From Chloroflexota bacterium (lineage in GTDB: Bacteria > Chloroflexota > Anaerolineae > Anaerolineales > Villigracilaceae), in the NCBI GenBank assembly GCA_016866215.1, contig VGNE01000005.1, forward strand, positions 1 through 64,000: a stretch of 64,000 bases of DNA. The letters run 5' to 3'. The translations under genes were made by a program, and so were the position numbers. Of this stretch, positions 26,381 to 34,745 are shown piece after piece. How positions within the stretch are numbered: the first letter of the stretch is position 1; every line of letters starts with the position of its first letter. Under the pieces are notes generated by a model. It ran no database searches and had not been told where the DNA came from. It saw nothing but the letters and a program-made list of their open reading frames with translations.

Positions 26381-28755
26381 CATCTGGCGCGCGTATTCAC
26401 ATCACCGGCATCGTTCAAGGCGTCGGCTTTCGACCCTTTGTTTACAACCTTGCCACGCGCCTCGACCTCAAAGGCTGGGTGAAAAATACCTCCGCCGGTG
26501 TTGAAATAGAAGTGGATGGGGATAAAGTCGCTTTGGATTCTTTCGTCCGACGTTTACGGGACGAAGCCCCGGTGCTTTCCCGCATTGATGAATTCTCCGC
26601 TTCCTTCCGCCCTGCAAACGGATTCTGTTCATTTGATATTCGCCACTCTGAATCCATCCCCTCCGCCTTCCAGCCTATCTCGCCAGATGTCGCCATCTGT
26701 GAAGATTGTTTGCGCGAACTCTTTGATCCATCCGATAGACGTTATCGCTATCCGTTCATCAACTGCACCAACTGCGGACCACGCTTCACGATCATCCAGG
26801 ATATTCCTTATGACCGCCCAAAAACGACCATGTCTTCCTTTGCTTTATGCCCCGATTGCGAACGCGAATACACTGACCCTTCAAATAGAAGATTTCACGC
26901 CCAGCCTGTTGCGTGTTCCGTCTGTGGCCCACAAGTTTGGCTCGAATTACGCAACCCTGCCCTGAGCGAAGTCGAAGGGACGCAACCCTGCCCTGAGCGA
27001 AATCGAAGGGACGCAACAGGTGAGGATGCCATTCTCGAAACACAACATCTTCTCGCTGAAGGGAAAATCCTCGCCATCAAAGGTTTGGGCGGATTTCATT
27101 TAGCCTGTGACGCAACCAATTCAGCTGCTGTATCCGAATTGCGCAATCGTAAACTCCGCGTGGACAAACCCTTTGCATTAATGATGCCCGATCTCGAAAC
27201 AATAGAAAAACATTGTTTCATCAGTGATGCCGAACGCGAGTTGTTGCAATCAACTGCCCGCCCGATCGTTTTGTTGCGCCGCAAACCCGAATCAAACATC
27301 GCCAAAGAAGTTGCGCCGAATCAGGATTGGATCGGCGTTATGCTCCCCTACACTCCTCTGCACTACCTACTGTTTGCTGACATCGTCCGCGTAGGGGATA
27401 GCTATTCACTGTTCACTGCCCTTGTCATGACCAGTGGAAACCTAAGCGAAGAACCCATTGCAATTGATAACGAAGATGCTCGCGAGCGGCTTTCAAAATT
27501 AGCCGACGCATTCTTGATGCACAACCGTGATATTCATGTGAGATGCGACGACTCAGTGGCGCGAGCATTTACGGATTACGAATTAAGCGACACGCAACAT
27601 GCAATACGAAACACGTATCCCATCCGTCGTTCTCGTGGTTATTCTCCATTCCCCGTCAAACTTCCCTGGGATGTTCCGCCTCTTCTTGCGGCTGGCTCTG
27701 AATTAAAAAACACATTTTGTATCACGAATAAGAACTACGCTTTTCTCAGTCATCACATTGGTGATATGGAAAATTATGAAACTTTGAAATCTTTCGAGCA
27801 AGGCGTGGAATATTTCGAGAAATTATTCCGTGTGAAGCCTGAGGCGCTTGCGTGTGACATGCACCCGAATTATTTAGCGACACGATATGCGCTGGAGCGG
27901 GCTGAACGCGAAAACATTCCAACCTTCAGTGTTCAACATCATCATGCGCATATCGCTGCTTGCATGGCTGAGCATGGGCTGGATGGTTCACATCCTGTGA
28001 TTGGTATTGCATTTGACGGCACAGGTTATGGCGACGACGGTACGATTTGGGGTGGGGAAATTTTAATTGCAGATTACAAGTCGTATCAACGCGCCGCACA
28101 TTTGGAATACTTCCCTTTGCCTGGCGGGGACGCAGCCATCAAGAGACCTGCCCGCACTGCGCTGGCTTTGCTTTGGTCACTGGGACTGGATTGGGATGAA
28201 CGGCTTGCCCCTGTGGCGGAGTTCTGCGCTGAAGATCAAGTCACATTACGCGCGCAGTTGGAAAAGAAGATCAACGCGCTGATGACTTCGTCAATGGGGA
28301 GGTTGTTCGATGCGGCGGCGGCGTTGGCGGGCGTTCGGCAAATGGTCAACTACGAGGGGCAGGCGGCGATTGAGTTCGAGGCGTTGGCGGATCCGACTGA
28401 GGCTGGGAAATATTCCCTGTCGCTGAATCAGACTCAAGGTGGAGTCAGAAGCGGAATCCGGTCGCTTGTAAAAGATGTGCTGACAGGTGTCCCCACCCCA
28501 ATAATTTCGGCGCGTTTCCATAATGGCTTAGCTGAGGCAGCGCGCGTAGCCGCACTTGAGATTAAGCGAAAAACAGGAATTAGCAAAATGATTTTATCGG
28601 GCGGGGTCTGGCAGAACATTACCTTGCTTAGACGTACTTTGTCACTTTTACGGAATGAAGGTTTTGTTGTGTACATCCATCGTGAAGTGCCGACCAATGA
28701 TGGCGGCCTGTCGCTTGGGCAGGCGGTCATCGCAGCAATGAGAATGAGAGGTTGA
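26377..28755 (+). CDS. hypF: Carbamoyltransferase HypF
   Basis: A 792-residue HypF that makes the cyanide ligands of the Ni-Fe site from carbamoyl phosphate and transfers the thiocarbamate to HypE. Domains in order: acylphosphatase (VQGVGFRPFVYNLA), two zinc fingers (CEDCLRELFDP, CTNCGPRFT, CPDCEREYTDP, CSVCGP), a YrdC-like domain, and a Kae1-like domain with HHHAHIAACMAEHG. Between the second zinc finger and the YrdC domain, residues about 192-212 are encoded by two tandem 31-base repeats (26951-27012). The first copy reads NPALSEVEG; the second is read in another frame. The gene stays open. The neighbouring carbamoyl-phosphate-forming system at 33-37 kb is independent. Confidence 0.95.
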   Translation: MTSGARIHITGIVQGVGFRPFVYNLATRLDLKGWVKNTSAGVEIEVDGDKVALDSFVRRLRDEAPVLSRIDEFSASFRPANGFCSFDIRHSESIPSAFQPISPDVAICEDCLRELFDPSDRRYRYPFINCTNCGPRFTIIQDIPYDRPKTTMSSFALCPDCEREYTDPSNRRFHAQPVACSVCGPQVWLELRNPALSEVEGTQPCPERNRRDATGEDAILETQHLLAEGKILAIKGLGGFHLACDATNSAAVSELRNRKLRVDKPFALMMPDLETIEKHCFISDAERELLQSTARPIVLLRRKPESNIAKEVAPNQDWIGVMLPYTPLHYLLFADIVRVGDSYSLFTALVMTSGNLSEEPIAIDNEDARERLSKLADAFLMHNRDIHVRCDDSVARAFTDYELSDTQHAIRNTYPIRRSRGYSPFPVKLPWDVPPLLAAGSELKNTFCITNKNYAFLSHHIGDMENYETLKSFEQGVEYFEKLFRVKPEALACDMHPNYLATRYALERAERENIPTFSVQHHHAHIAACMAEHGLDGSHPVIGIAFDGTGYGDDGTIWGGEILIADYKSYQRAAHLEYFPLPGGDAAIKRPARTALALLWSLGLDWDERLAPVAEFCAEDQVTLRAQLEKKINALMTSSMGRLFDAAAALAGVRQMVNYEGQAAIEFEALADPTEAGKYSLSLNQTQGGVRSGIRSLVKDVLTGVPTPIISARFHNGLAEAARVAALEIKRKTGISKMILSGGVWQNITLLRRTLSLLRNEGFVVYIHREVPTNDGGLSLGQAVIAAMRMRG
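26951..27012 (+). repeat. Tandem 31-bp repeat inside hypF
   Basis: Two 31-base units beginning GCAACCCTGCCCTGAGCGAA differ at one base. Each holds the element CCCTGAGCGAAGTCGAAGGG. Because 31 is not a multiple of three, the two copies are read in different frames. Confidence 0.75.
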
Positions 28756-28756
28756 T

Positions 28757-29005
28757 ATGTGTTTAGCTGTGCCAGGAAAGATTGTTGAGATTTACGAAGC
28801 GGATGGACTGAAAATGGCGAAGGTGGATTTCGGCGGAGTTTTCCGCGAGACCTGTCTGGAGTATGTGCCTGAGGCGAAGGCGGGAGAGTATTGCGTAATT
28901 CACGTTGGATTTGCGATCAGTTTGATGAACGAATCCGAGGCGATGGAAACGCTCGACCTGCTCAGGCAGATTGATAATTTTGACGAAGAGATTGGACCGG
29001 GATGA
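28757..29005 (+). CDS. hypC: Hydrogenase assembly chaperone HypC
   Basis: An 82-residue HypC that carries the Fe(CN)2CO unit with HypD and inserts it into the large subunit. It begins MCLAVPGKI, where Cys2 is the essential ligand, and ends in the family helix (ETLDLLRQID). It follows hypF directly after one base. A long palindromic repeat separates it from hypD. Confidence 0.95.
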   Translation: MCLAVPGKIVEIYEADGLKMAKVDFGGVFRETCLEYVPEAKAGEYCVIHVGFAISLMNESEAMETLDLLRQIDNFDEEIGPG

Positions 29006-29098
29006 TGTCATTGCGAGCGCACTTCGCGAAGCAATCTCCAATTAAGCGGAGATTGCCCCATCGGGGTCGGGAAGTGCGCCCTCCTCGCAATGACATGA
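29004..29098 (+). repeat. Long inverted repeat of the TCATTGCGAG/GAAGCAATCTCC family
   Basis: TGTCATTGCGAGCGCACTTC with GAAGCAATCTCC is followed by GGAGATTGC and GAAGTGCGCCCTCC...CGCAATGACA, giving a stem of about 40 base pairs. A second copy lies at 36018-36138. It fills the gap between hypC and hypD. Confidence 0.7.
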
Positions 29099-29105
29099 GG
29101 TGTTT

Positions 29106-30188
29106 ATGAAATACGTTACTGAATATCGCGATGCAAATTTGGTGAAAGGCGTGATCGAAGAGATTCGACGCACCGTAACGCGCCCGTGGACGTTAATGGA
29201 AATCTGCGGCGGTCAGACGCATGCCATTGTCCGTCATGGCATTGACCAACTGCTCCCGCCCGAAATTGAATTGGTGCATGGACCGGGCTGTCCTGTGTGT
29301 GTGACGCCGCTGGAGTTGATAGACAAAGCATTGACGATTGCGGCACAGCCCGATGTGATCTTCTGTTCGTATGGCGACATGTTGCGTGTGCCAGGTTCTG
29401 GGCGTGATCTATTTTCGGTCAAGGCTCAGGGTGGGGATGTCCGCGTGGTTTATTCGCCATTGGATGCGGTAAAGCTTGCACAGCAAAACCCCGATAAGCA
29501 AGTGGTCTTTTTTGCAATTGGATTCGAAACGACCGCGCCTCCCAATGTGATGAGCGTATTGCAGGCGCAGAGACTTGGGCTCGCGAATTATTCCATCCTG
29601 GTTTCGCATGTCTGTGTGCCGCCTGCGATTCATGCGATACTCGGTTCGCTGTCGAATCGTGTGCAGGGCTTCTTGCTGGCGGGGCATGTCTGCGCGGTGA
29701 TGGGATATCACGAATACCCGGAGATTGCCGAAAAATACAAAGTGCCGATGGCGGTGACTGGCTTCGAGCCGCTCGATATTGTGCAAGGCATTCTCGATAC
29801 TGTGCGCATGCTCGAAGCAGGCAAAGCGGAGGTTTTTAATTCATATTCACGTGCGGTTACATTTGAAGGGAACATCCCGGCTCAAAAATCCATTGCACAG
29901 GTTTTTGAATTGCTGGATCGCAAATGGCGCGGCATTGGGACAATTCCACAAAGCGGCTGGGGGCTGCGCCCTGAGTTTGATTCGTTCAATGCTGAAAAAC
30001 GCTTTGACGTTCATGCCATTCAAACAGAAGAATCGCCGTTGTGCATTGCAGGTCTAATTTTGCAGGGGCTCAAGAAACCGCACGATTGCTCGGCGTTTGG
30101 AAGTGTTTGCTCGCCTGAAAATCCACTGGGTGCGACAATGGTTTCCTCCGAGGGTGCGTGTGCGGCGTATTATAAATATGGAAGATGA
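29106..30188 (+). CDS. hypD: Hydrogenase Fe-cofactor scaffold HypD
   Basis: A HypD of about 360 residues, the [4Fe-4S] protein on which the Fe(CN)2CO unit is built. The conserved motifs are [32 protein letters not shown] and the cluster-binding C-terminus ([20 protein letters not shown]). The ATG at 29106 follows GAGGTG; a GTG six bases earlier is less likely. HypE should follow directly, but a RAYT transposase gene with its palindromes sits between. Confidence 0.95.
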   Translation: MKYVTEYRDANLVKGVIEEIRRTVTRPWTLMEICGGQTHAIVRHGIDQLLPPEIELVHGPGCPVCVTPLELIDKALTIAAQPDVIFCSYGDMLRVPGSGRDLFSVKAQGGDVRVVYSPLDAVKLAQQNPDKQVVFFAIGFETTAPPNVMSVLQAQRLGLANYSILVSHVCVPPAIHAILGSLSNRVQGFLLAGHVCAVMGYHEYPEIAEKYKVPMAVTGFEPLDIVQGILDTVRMLEAGKAEVFNSYSRAVTFEGNIPAQKSIAQVFELLDRKWRGIGTIPQSGWGLRPEFDSFNAEKRFDVHAIQTEESPLCIAGLILQGLKKPHDCSAFGSVCSPENPLGATMVSSEGACAAYYKYGR

Positions 30189-30197
30189 ATCGGAGAA

Positions 30198-30282
30198 TCG
30201 GAGTCCGCAAGTTATACTTGCGGATTGTTCAGAATATAATTCATATAGACAGTCCCGAAGTAGAACTTCTGGACTCCGCGAC
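30198..30282 (+). repeat. REP-like palindrome pair, left of the RAYT gene
   Basis: CCGCAAGT-TAT-ACTTGCGG (30205-30223) and GTCCCGAAGT-AGA-ACTTCTGGAC (30252-30274, one mismatch) lie immediately after hypD. The same pair, in the same order and orientation, follows the transposase gene at 30841-30905. Confidence 0.85.
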
Positions 30283-30293
30283 GGAGCATAAAA

Positions 30294-30833
30294 ATGGACG
30301 ATGTTTACAAGTCACATTTAAGTACACCTCCACATTGGTTTGTTTCTAATGCCATTTATATTGTTACAGGCGCTACTCTTTATAAAAGGCCGCTTTTAGA
30401 CTCTGATCCCAAGCGAGCTAATTTTTGCGAAACACTCATTGAACGGGCGGGTATTCTAGGCTGGTCACTGGAAGCCTGGGTCGTGATGTCAAACCATTAT
30501 CATTTTGTTGGCAGAAGTCCAGAAGATGCGCTTTCTTTGAAAGCATTGATTCAAGGGGTTCATTCGATTAATGCGAAATTTATAAACCGAATTGATGAAA
30601 CGCCGGGGCGGAGAGTTTGGTATAACTATTGGGATACTTGTATTAAAAATGAAACTTCGTATTACGCTCGGATGCTTTATGTCATGATAAACCCTCTAAA
30701 GCACGGGCTGGTTCAGAATCCAGAAGATTATCCGTTTTCAAGTTGCAAATATTTTCTTGAGAATTCGGAGCCAGAATTTCAGAAAATGGTCTTTTCCTGT
30801 ACCGAAGACGCGCAAGTGGAAGATGATTATTAG
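30294..30833 (+). CDS. REP-associated tyrosine transposase (RAYT, Y1 family)
   Basis: A 179-residue Y1 single-strand transposase. The HUH motif is NHYHF in WVVMSNHYHF, and a likely catalytic tyrosine lies in the helix YYARMLYVMINPLKHGLV, followed by the family block YPFSS. RAYTs are domesticated relatives of IS200/IS605 transposases that recognise extragenic palindromes, and both flanks here carry such palindromes. It interrupts the hyp operon between hypD and hypE, in the same direction as the operon, so hypE may still be co-transcribed. The ATG lies 20 bases after the left palindrome, with GGAG about nine bases upstream. Confidence 0.9.
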   Translation: MDDVYKSHLSTPPHWFVSNAIYIVTGATLYKRPLLDSDPKRANFCETLIERAGILGWSLEAWVVMSNHYHFVGRSPEDALSLKALIQGVHSINAKFINRIDETPGRRVWYNYWDTCIKNETSYYARMLYVMINPLKHGLVQNPEDYPFSSCKYFLENSEPEFQKMVFSCTEDAQVEDDY

Positions 30834-30840
30834 CAGAAAT

Positions 30841-30905
30841 TGGAGTCCGCAAGTTCTACTTGCGGATTGCGCAAAAATGTCCCGAAGTAGAACTTCGGGA
30901 CTCCG
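30841..30905 (+). repeat. REP-like palindrome pair, right of the RAYT gene
   Basis: CCGCAAGT-TCT-ACTTGCGG (30848-30866) and GTCCCGAAGT-AGA-ACTTCGGGAC (30879-30901, perfect) are separated by 12 bases. They match the left pair. They end 15 bases before the hypE start and could also act as mRNA stem-loops. Confidence 0.85.
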
Positions 30906-30916
30906 GAAGGTAAATT

Positions 30917-31987
30917 ATGTCTGAAACTCCAGTTAACATCGAAGGCGCAGTCTGCGCGCCGCCATTAACTCACAACGAACAAATCGTCATGGGACATGGC
31001 GCAGGCGGACGCATGAGTCACCAGTTGATTCAAAAAGCGTTCCTGTCTGCATTTGATAATCCCGCTTTGCGGGCAGGCGATGACGCGGCACGGCTTGAAT
31101 CGGATCTGCACCACACGTCGAATCTCGCCATCAGCACTGACGCGCATGTTGTCACGCCGTTGTTTTTTCCTGGCGGAGATATTGGTCGTCTGGCGGTGTG
31201 CGGCACAGTAAATGATGTGGCGATGTTGGGCGCAAAGCCGTTGTATTTAACTGCGGGATTTATTCTGGAAGAAGGTTTGCCGATGGAAACACTTCGGCGC
31301 GTGGTTGCTTCAATGAAAGCTGCGGCTGAGGAAGCCGGCGTACAAATTGTGGCGGGAGATACCAAGGTTGTACAAAAAGGTAAAGCAGATGGCCTATACA
31401 TCACAACGGCAGGTGTCGGTGTGGTGCGAGCTGACGTCAGCATTGGCGGAGCGCAGGCTAAATTTGGTGATGTCATCATCCTCTCTGGTTCGATTGGCGA
31501 TCATGGTATTGCCGTCCTCGGCGCGCGTGGTGAATTGGGATTTCAGTCCACCATTCAAAGCGACGTGGCTCCGCTCAATCATTTGATTGATGCGATGCTC
31601 GATGCGAGCAATAATATTCATGTTCTACGCGATCCCACACGCGGCGGATTGGCGACCACGTTGAACGAAATTGCGACTCAATCTAATGTTGGTATTTTAC
31701 TGGATGAAAAAACGATTCCCGTCCACCCCGAAGTTGGTGCGGCTTGCGAGATGCTTGGATTCGACCCGTTATACATCGCCAACGAAGGCAAGCTGGTGAC
31801 GATGGTCGCGCGTGAAGATGCGGAATCTGTTTTGCAAATTATGCGCGCCACACGTTATGGCGAGGATGCAGTCATCATTGGCGAAGTCACCGCCGAGCCG
31901 CATGGACGTGTTCTGCTGAAGACTGCCCTCGGGAGTACGCGTGTGGTGGATATGCTGGCGGGTGAAATGCTGCCACGGATTTGTTGA
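30917..31987 (+). CDS. hypE: Carbamoyl dehydratase HypE
   Basis: A 356-residue HypE that dehydrates the thiocarbamate made by HypF into thiocyanate, the cyanide source. It begins with an extra 20 or so residues before the family motif MGHGAGGRMSHQLI. The ATP-binding segments (GDDAARLE, GTVNDVAMLGA, RDPTRGGLATTLNE) are intact. The protein ends in PRIC, where the terminal Cys carries the substrate. It completes the hyp set after the RAYT insertion, with GGAAGG upstream of the ATG. Confidence 0.95.
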   Translation: MSETPVNIEGAVCAPPLTHNEQIVMGHGAGGRMSHQLIQKAFLSAFDNPALRAGDDAARLESDLHHTSNLAISTDAHVVTPLFFPGGDIGRLAVCGTVNDVAMLGAKPLYLTAGFILEEGLPMETLRRVVASMKAAAEEAGVQIVAGDTKVVQKGKADGLYITTAGVGVVRADVSIGGAQAKFGDVIILSGSIGDHGIAVLGARGELGFQSTIQSDVAPLNHLIDAMLDASNNIHVLRDPTRGGLATTLNEIATQSNVGILLDEKTIPVHPEVGAACEMLGFDPLYIANEGKLVTMVAREDAESVLQIMRATRYGEDAVIIGEVTAEPHGRVLLKTALGSTRVVDMLAGEMLPRIC

Positions 31988-31998
31988 GCCTTGTGTGC

Positions 31999-32349
31999 AT
32001 GAATAAAAAATACGGCTGTTCATCTTTTGAGTGTTGGAATCTTTTTCCATTGCACATGGAATTTCTGCTAGTAGGCTGGCTCATCCAACTGGCGATGGGC
32101 GTTGCCTTCTGGATCATTCCACGCTTCAGCAGCGGTTCTTCACACGGACCTTTGGGGCTGGTCTGGCTTTCGTTTGCCTTGCTCAACACTGGAATTTTAA
32201 TCACCGTACTTCAATCCTGGTTTCCCGTTGCCGTTTTGATAGGGCGAATTGCCGAGGTCGTTGCAGGGATTCTGTTTGTCGCTGGTTCCTGGCGGCGTAT
32301 CAAACCGCATGGAGTGATGCAGCAACATCGGATGCAACACAAAATATGA
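31999..32349 (+). CDS. Small membrane protein, possibly N-terminally truncated
   Basis: A 116-residue hydrophobic protein with three to four membrane segments (FLLVGWLIQLAMGVAFWIIP, LVWLSFALLNTGILITVL, VAVLIGRIAEVVAGILFVAG). The first segment carries PLHMEFLLVGW, reminiscent of membrane proteins related to the cbb3-type oxidase subunit I fold. Such proteins normally have at least one further segment before this point, which is missing here, so the 5' end may be lost. The start follows the hypE stop by 11 bases without a clear ribosome-binding site. Function unknown. Confidence 0.45.
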   Translation: MNKKYGCSSFECWNLFPLHMEFLLVGWLIQLAMGVAFWIIPRFSSGSSHGPLGLVWLSFALLNTGILITVLQSWFPVAVLIGRIAEVVAGILFVAGSWRRIKPHGVMQQHRMQHKI

Positions 32350-32724
32350 GCGGAAGTACTGGGCGTGGAATTTGTGTGCAGTCAGATACAATACAATGAA
32401 TACGCCAGTAAATTGGTGGCGTTCCCCAATGCTCATCTTAAGGTGACTCAGTTAGGTCTGTTGGGTCGCCCTGTTCCGATCTCATGTCACCACATCGAAC
32501 TGGCGGATTACATCCACCCTCGGGGGAGGATATTTCTCTGGATACCAAAAACACCGGCGTAGGCAGGTCACTAAGCATTTATTGTGGATGATATTGATGC
32601 GGAGTTCAATCGACTCAAGGGGTTGGGGTTAAGTTCAAAGCTAATTAACTCATCGCAATCGAAGCCGATGTAATCTTGAAATCGTTGCAACCACCGCCAT
32701 AATAAACCCGTGACCTTAGAAAAA
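32350..32724. other. Stretch without a recognisable gene
   Basis: This gap holds only short frames with no family resemblance. It lies between the end of the hyp region and a recombinase-tail repeat, and it may be debris from past insertions. Confidence 0.5.
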
Positions 32725-32812
32725 ATGTATTTACACCTGCAATCTAACCTGCCAAGCGGGGTATGTATCATGTATATGGATATAAATTTCGTTTACGAAC
32801 GTAGGCGGCAGT
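32725..32812 (+). repeat. Recombinase-tail repeat, copy 2
   Basis: CCTGCCAAGCGGGGTATGTA (32750-32769) leads into CATGTATATGGATATAAATTTCG and TACGAACGTAGGCGGCAG. On the minus strand it reads FVNEIYIHIHDTYPAWQVRL then a stop, parallel to the other copies. No recombinase coding sequence lies upstream of it. Confidence 0.65.
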
Positions 32813-32835
32813 AACAAACCACCTTTGGACAATTT

Positions 32836-32882
32836 CAAATAAAAACCACAAGCGGCAAGGAATTCCCTGCCGCTTGTGGTTC
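32836..32882 (-). terminator. Strong intrinsic terminator of the fdrA operon
   Basis: On the minus strand AACCACAAGCGGCAGGG pairs with CCTTGCCGCTTGTGGTT across a short loop and is followed by TTTTATTT. It stands about 40 bases beyond the last fdrA piece, as expected for the end of the long minus-strand operon. Confidence 0.85.
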
Positions 32883-32919
32883 ACGCACTTCACTATCTTT
32901 TCGTTCAGGGGATATTCTT

Positions 32920-33105
32920 CTATAACAGTTGATCCAACAGATCTATCAGCTCCGGATCCCCTCCGGCAGGGGGAATCCAGTCTACTTGCACGACTTCGAC
33001 ATGTTGCTCCTCAAGACTCTCGGCGAATTTCTTCAAGCCCAGATTGATCACAACGATTGGTTTTTGCAGGAGTTCAATGATTTTGGATTCCATGAGCCTT
33101 CTCAT
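32920..33105 (-). CDS. FdrA C-terminal domain as a separate small protein
   Basis: A peptide of up to 61 residues corresponding to the last 50 or so residues of full-length FdrA. PIVVINLGLKKFAESLE and DWIPPAGGDPELIDLLDQL match the C-terminal end of the E. coli protein. Its ATG overlaps the stop of the middle piece (ATGA, 33102-33105), so translation is coupled. An internal ATG four codons later (MESKIIELLQK) is an alternative start. A separate C-terminal FdrA peptide is, to my knowledge, also annotated in other bacteria, so this split is probably natural. It forms part of the oxamate carbamoyltransferase. Confidence 0.8.
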   Translation of the reverse strand: MRRLMESKIIELLQKPIVVINLGLKKFAESLEEQHVEVVQVDWIPPAGGDPELIDLLDQLL

Positions 33106-34226
33106 CTCAACAATTCACAACAAAAGGACGCGGTTTTGGCATTGCTCTGAAAAACGATAACGCCCGCTTCTTTGAGCAACTTGATCTGCAGATTCAAATC
33201 CTGCGGGTCGCCATCCGTGCCGCAAATGGAAGCAACGACAGTTAAATTTCCGCCGCGTTTTTGGGCGGTCTGTTTTGCGCCAATGATCGCGTCCAACAAC
33301 TCGCCGACAGGATCCATCGAGGCGTTGTAGCCGAGGATGAAGTCGAGGAGCAGGACGGCAGTTTGCGGGTCGCGTGCTTCGGTCAGGATGCGCTGTTTGC
33401 GTAACGTCCCATCAATCATCGGGTGCGGCCTGCCAAGCGTATATTCGTCGGAGCCCATATCCACAATCGTATGCTCCACACTGTGATCAGAATCATGAAG
33501 CTTGTCTTTTGCCTCGAGTGGCGCATTGGAATGGATGACGATCCCAGCGTCCCGGAAAATCTGCTGGGACTGATAACAGAATGTGCCTCCCGCAAATACA
33601 CCGCGCACATATTTTTGTTCAGAATGCCACAAGGCTTTTTCGCGTGATGTCCATGCCAGTTCTTCGGGTGTAAATTCGGCTTTTTCAATAACAGATTCTC
33701 CACCAGCCAGGTTGATGGAAAACTGGACCGCCCTGTCAATCGTGAATGCGCGTTGGAAATTTACATTCGCTTCGTGCGATCCAGCGCGCGTGCCCAGGAA
33801 ACATCCGATGACGGGTTTCGTGCAAGTCTGCTTCGAAAGACGCGCCAACGTTTTTGCGCCGGGCGGCTTCGAGATGATGGCAATGACCTTCGTAGCAGAA
33901 TCCGCTTCCAGCGCGTCAAGAGCCGCAAGAGTTGTGAGTCCGCCGATTGAGTCGGATAGGTCATGCCCGCCCGTGCCGATGGCATGCGAGATGCCAAATC
34001 CCGCGTTGTGAACCTGACTGGTAAATTCCTGGAGACCTGTTCCCGCCGCGCCAATTGCCCCGATTTGACCTTTGCGGACAACGTTCGCGAACCCGATGCC
34101 CACGCCTCCGATCAGACTCGTGCCGCAGTCTGGTCCCATGACGAGAAGTTTTTTCTCCGCCGCAAACTGTTTCAACTCGAGTTCGTCTTCAATAGAAACA
34201 TTGTCGCTGAACAGAAATACATTCAA
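33102..34226 (-). CDS. fdrA: FdrA middle part (oxamate carbamoyltransferase subunit AllF-like)
   Basis: The CoA-ligase-like core of FdrA, 374 codons if started at the TTG at 34226. FSDNVSIEDELELK, VMGPDCGTSLIGGVGIGFAN, GAAGTGLQEFTSQVHNAG and GRPHPMIDGTLR follow E. coli FdrA in order. FdrA with the AllG and AllH proteins forms oxamate carbamoyltransferase, which splits oxalurate into oxamate and carbamoyl phosphate. The frame is open upstream of the TTG and reads SLEAGLNVFLFSDN, which continues the conserved sequence. The N- and middle pieces therefore look like one gene with a single-base shift near 34238, rather than two genes with a designed restart. Confidence 0.85.
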   Translation of the reverse strand: MNVFLFSDNVSIEDELELKQFAAEKKLLVMGPDCGTSLIGGVGIGFANVVRKGQIGAIGAAGTGLQEFTSQVHNAGFGISHAIGTGGHDLSDSIGGLTTLAALDALEADSATKVIAIISKPPGAKTLARLSKQTCTKPVIGCFLGTRAGSHEANVNFQRAFTIDRAVQFSINLAGGESVIEKAEFTPEELAWTSREKALWHSEQKYVRGVFAGGTFCYQSQQIFRDAGIVIHSNAPLEAKDKLHDSDHSVEHTIVDMGSDEYTLGRPHPMIDGTLRKQRILTEARDPQTAVLLLDFILGYNASMDPVGELLDAIIGAKQTAQKRGGNLTVVASICGTDGDPQDLNLQIKLLKEAGVIVFQSNAKTASFCCELLR

Positions 34227-34633
34227 TCCCGCTTCGAGGCTTTGCGCGCTTCACGCGCCGCATACTCCCCAGGGACGGATATCACCACGAGATTGGCATG
34301 GGGCTTCTGCGCCAAGCCATCTTCAAAAGAGTGCGGATTGGACGTATTCGCAACCTGCACACCGCCAAGCAGATATTCATCGAGTTTGCCCAACACATCG
34401 TTAACGGTCTGTGACGTATCCGCAATGACCACGACAATCAAATCGTTGGGCTGGGCGGAGTCAATCTGTGCGTCGTGAATGCCGATGTCAGCGAGAAGTC
34501 CCTTGTTGGTTTCGCTGCCCATCAAGACTGCATTTTGCTGGACGCCGCTCACATCCGAGATGCGTTTGCTGATCCCCATCAGAAACACGGAGTCATAATA
34601 TTGGTTCTTGCGAATGACAAAGCCAGATGGCAT
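34223..34633 (-). CDS. fdrA: FdrA N-terminal part, separated by a frameshift
   Basis: The N-terminal 136 residues of FdrA: RKNQYYDSVFLMGISKRISD, VLMGSETNKGLLADIG and VISVPGEYAAREARKA match the E. coli protein. After ARKA the frame goes to SKRD and stops at 34223, while the next frame supplies the expected LEAGLNVF. One lost C in AAAGCCTCG (about 34238) explains the break. The ATG at 34633 has AAAGGA before it; a longer frame to 34774 runs through a palindromic element and is not used. It is either a sequencing error, a recent mutation or a rare natural split. Confidence 0.75.
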   Translation of the reverse strand: MPSGFVIRKNQYYDSVFLMGISKRISDVSGVQQNAVLMGSETNKGLLADIGIHDAQIDSAQPNDLIVVVIADTSQTVNDVLGKLDEYLLGGVQVANTSNPHSFEDGLAQKPHANLVVISVPGEYAAREARKASKRD

Positions 34634-34652
34634 GAGAAATCCTTTGTGGGGA

Positions 34653-34740
34653 GTGTGTCGCACCATGTTAAACGGGGGATTTTCCAGCGAAAACGATCTC
34701 CGCTTAACTGCGTTCTGCTCAAAGTGTGGTGCGACACACC
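34653..34740 (-). repeat. 88-bp palindromic element between allG and fdrA
   Basis: GTGTGTCGCACCA (34653-34665) is the exact reverse complement of TGGTGCGACACAC (34728-34740). Inner arms GTTAAACGG and CCGCTTAAC pair with one mismatch. It resembles a small non-autonomous element or a regulatory stem-loop. It ends five bases from the end of the allG gene. Confidence 0.7.
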
Positions 34741-34745
34741 CTCGG

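Noticed and set aside
34223-34240. Programmed ribosomal frameshift in fdrA
   Set aside because: There is no X-XXY-YYZ slippery heptamer, and no obvious downstream stem. A single lost base explains it more simply.
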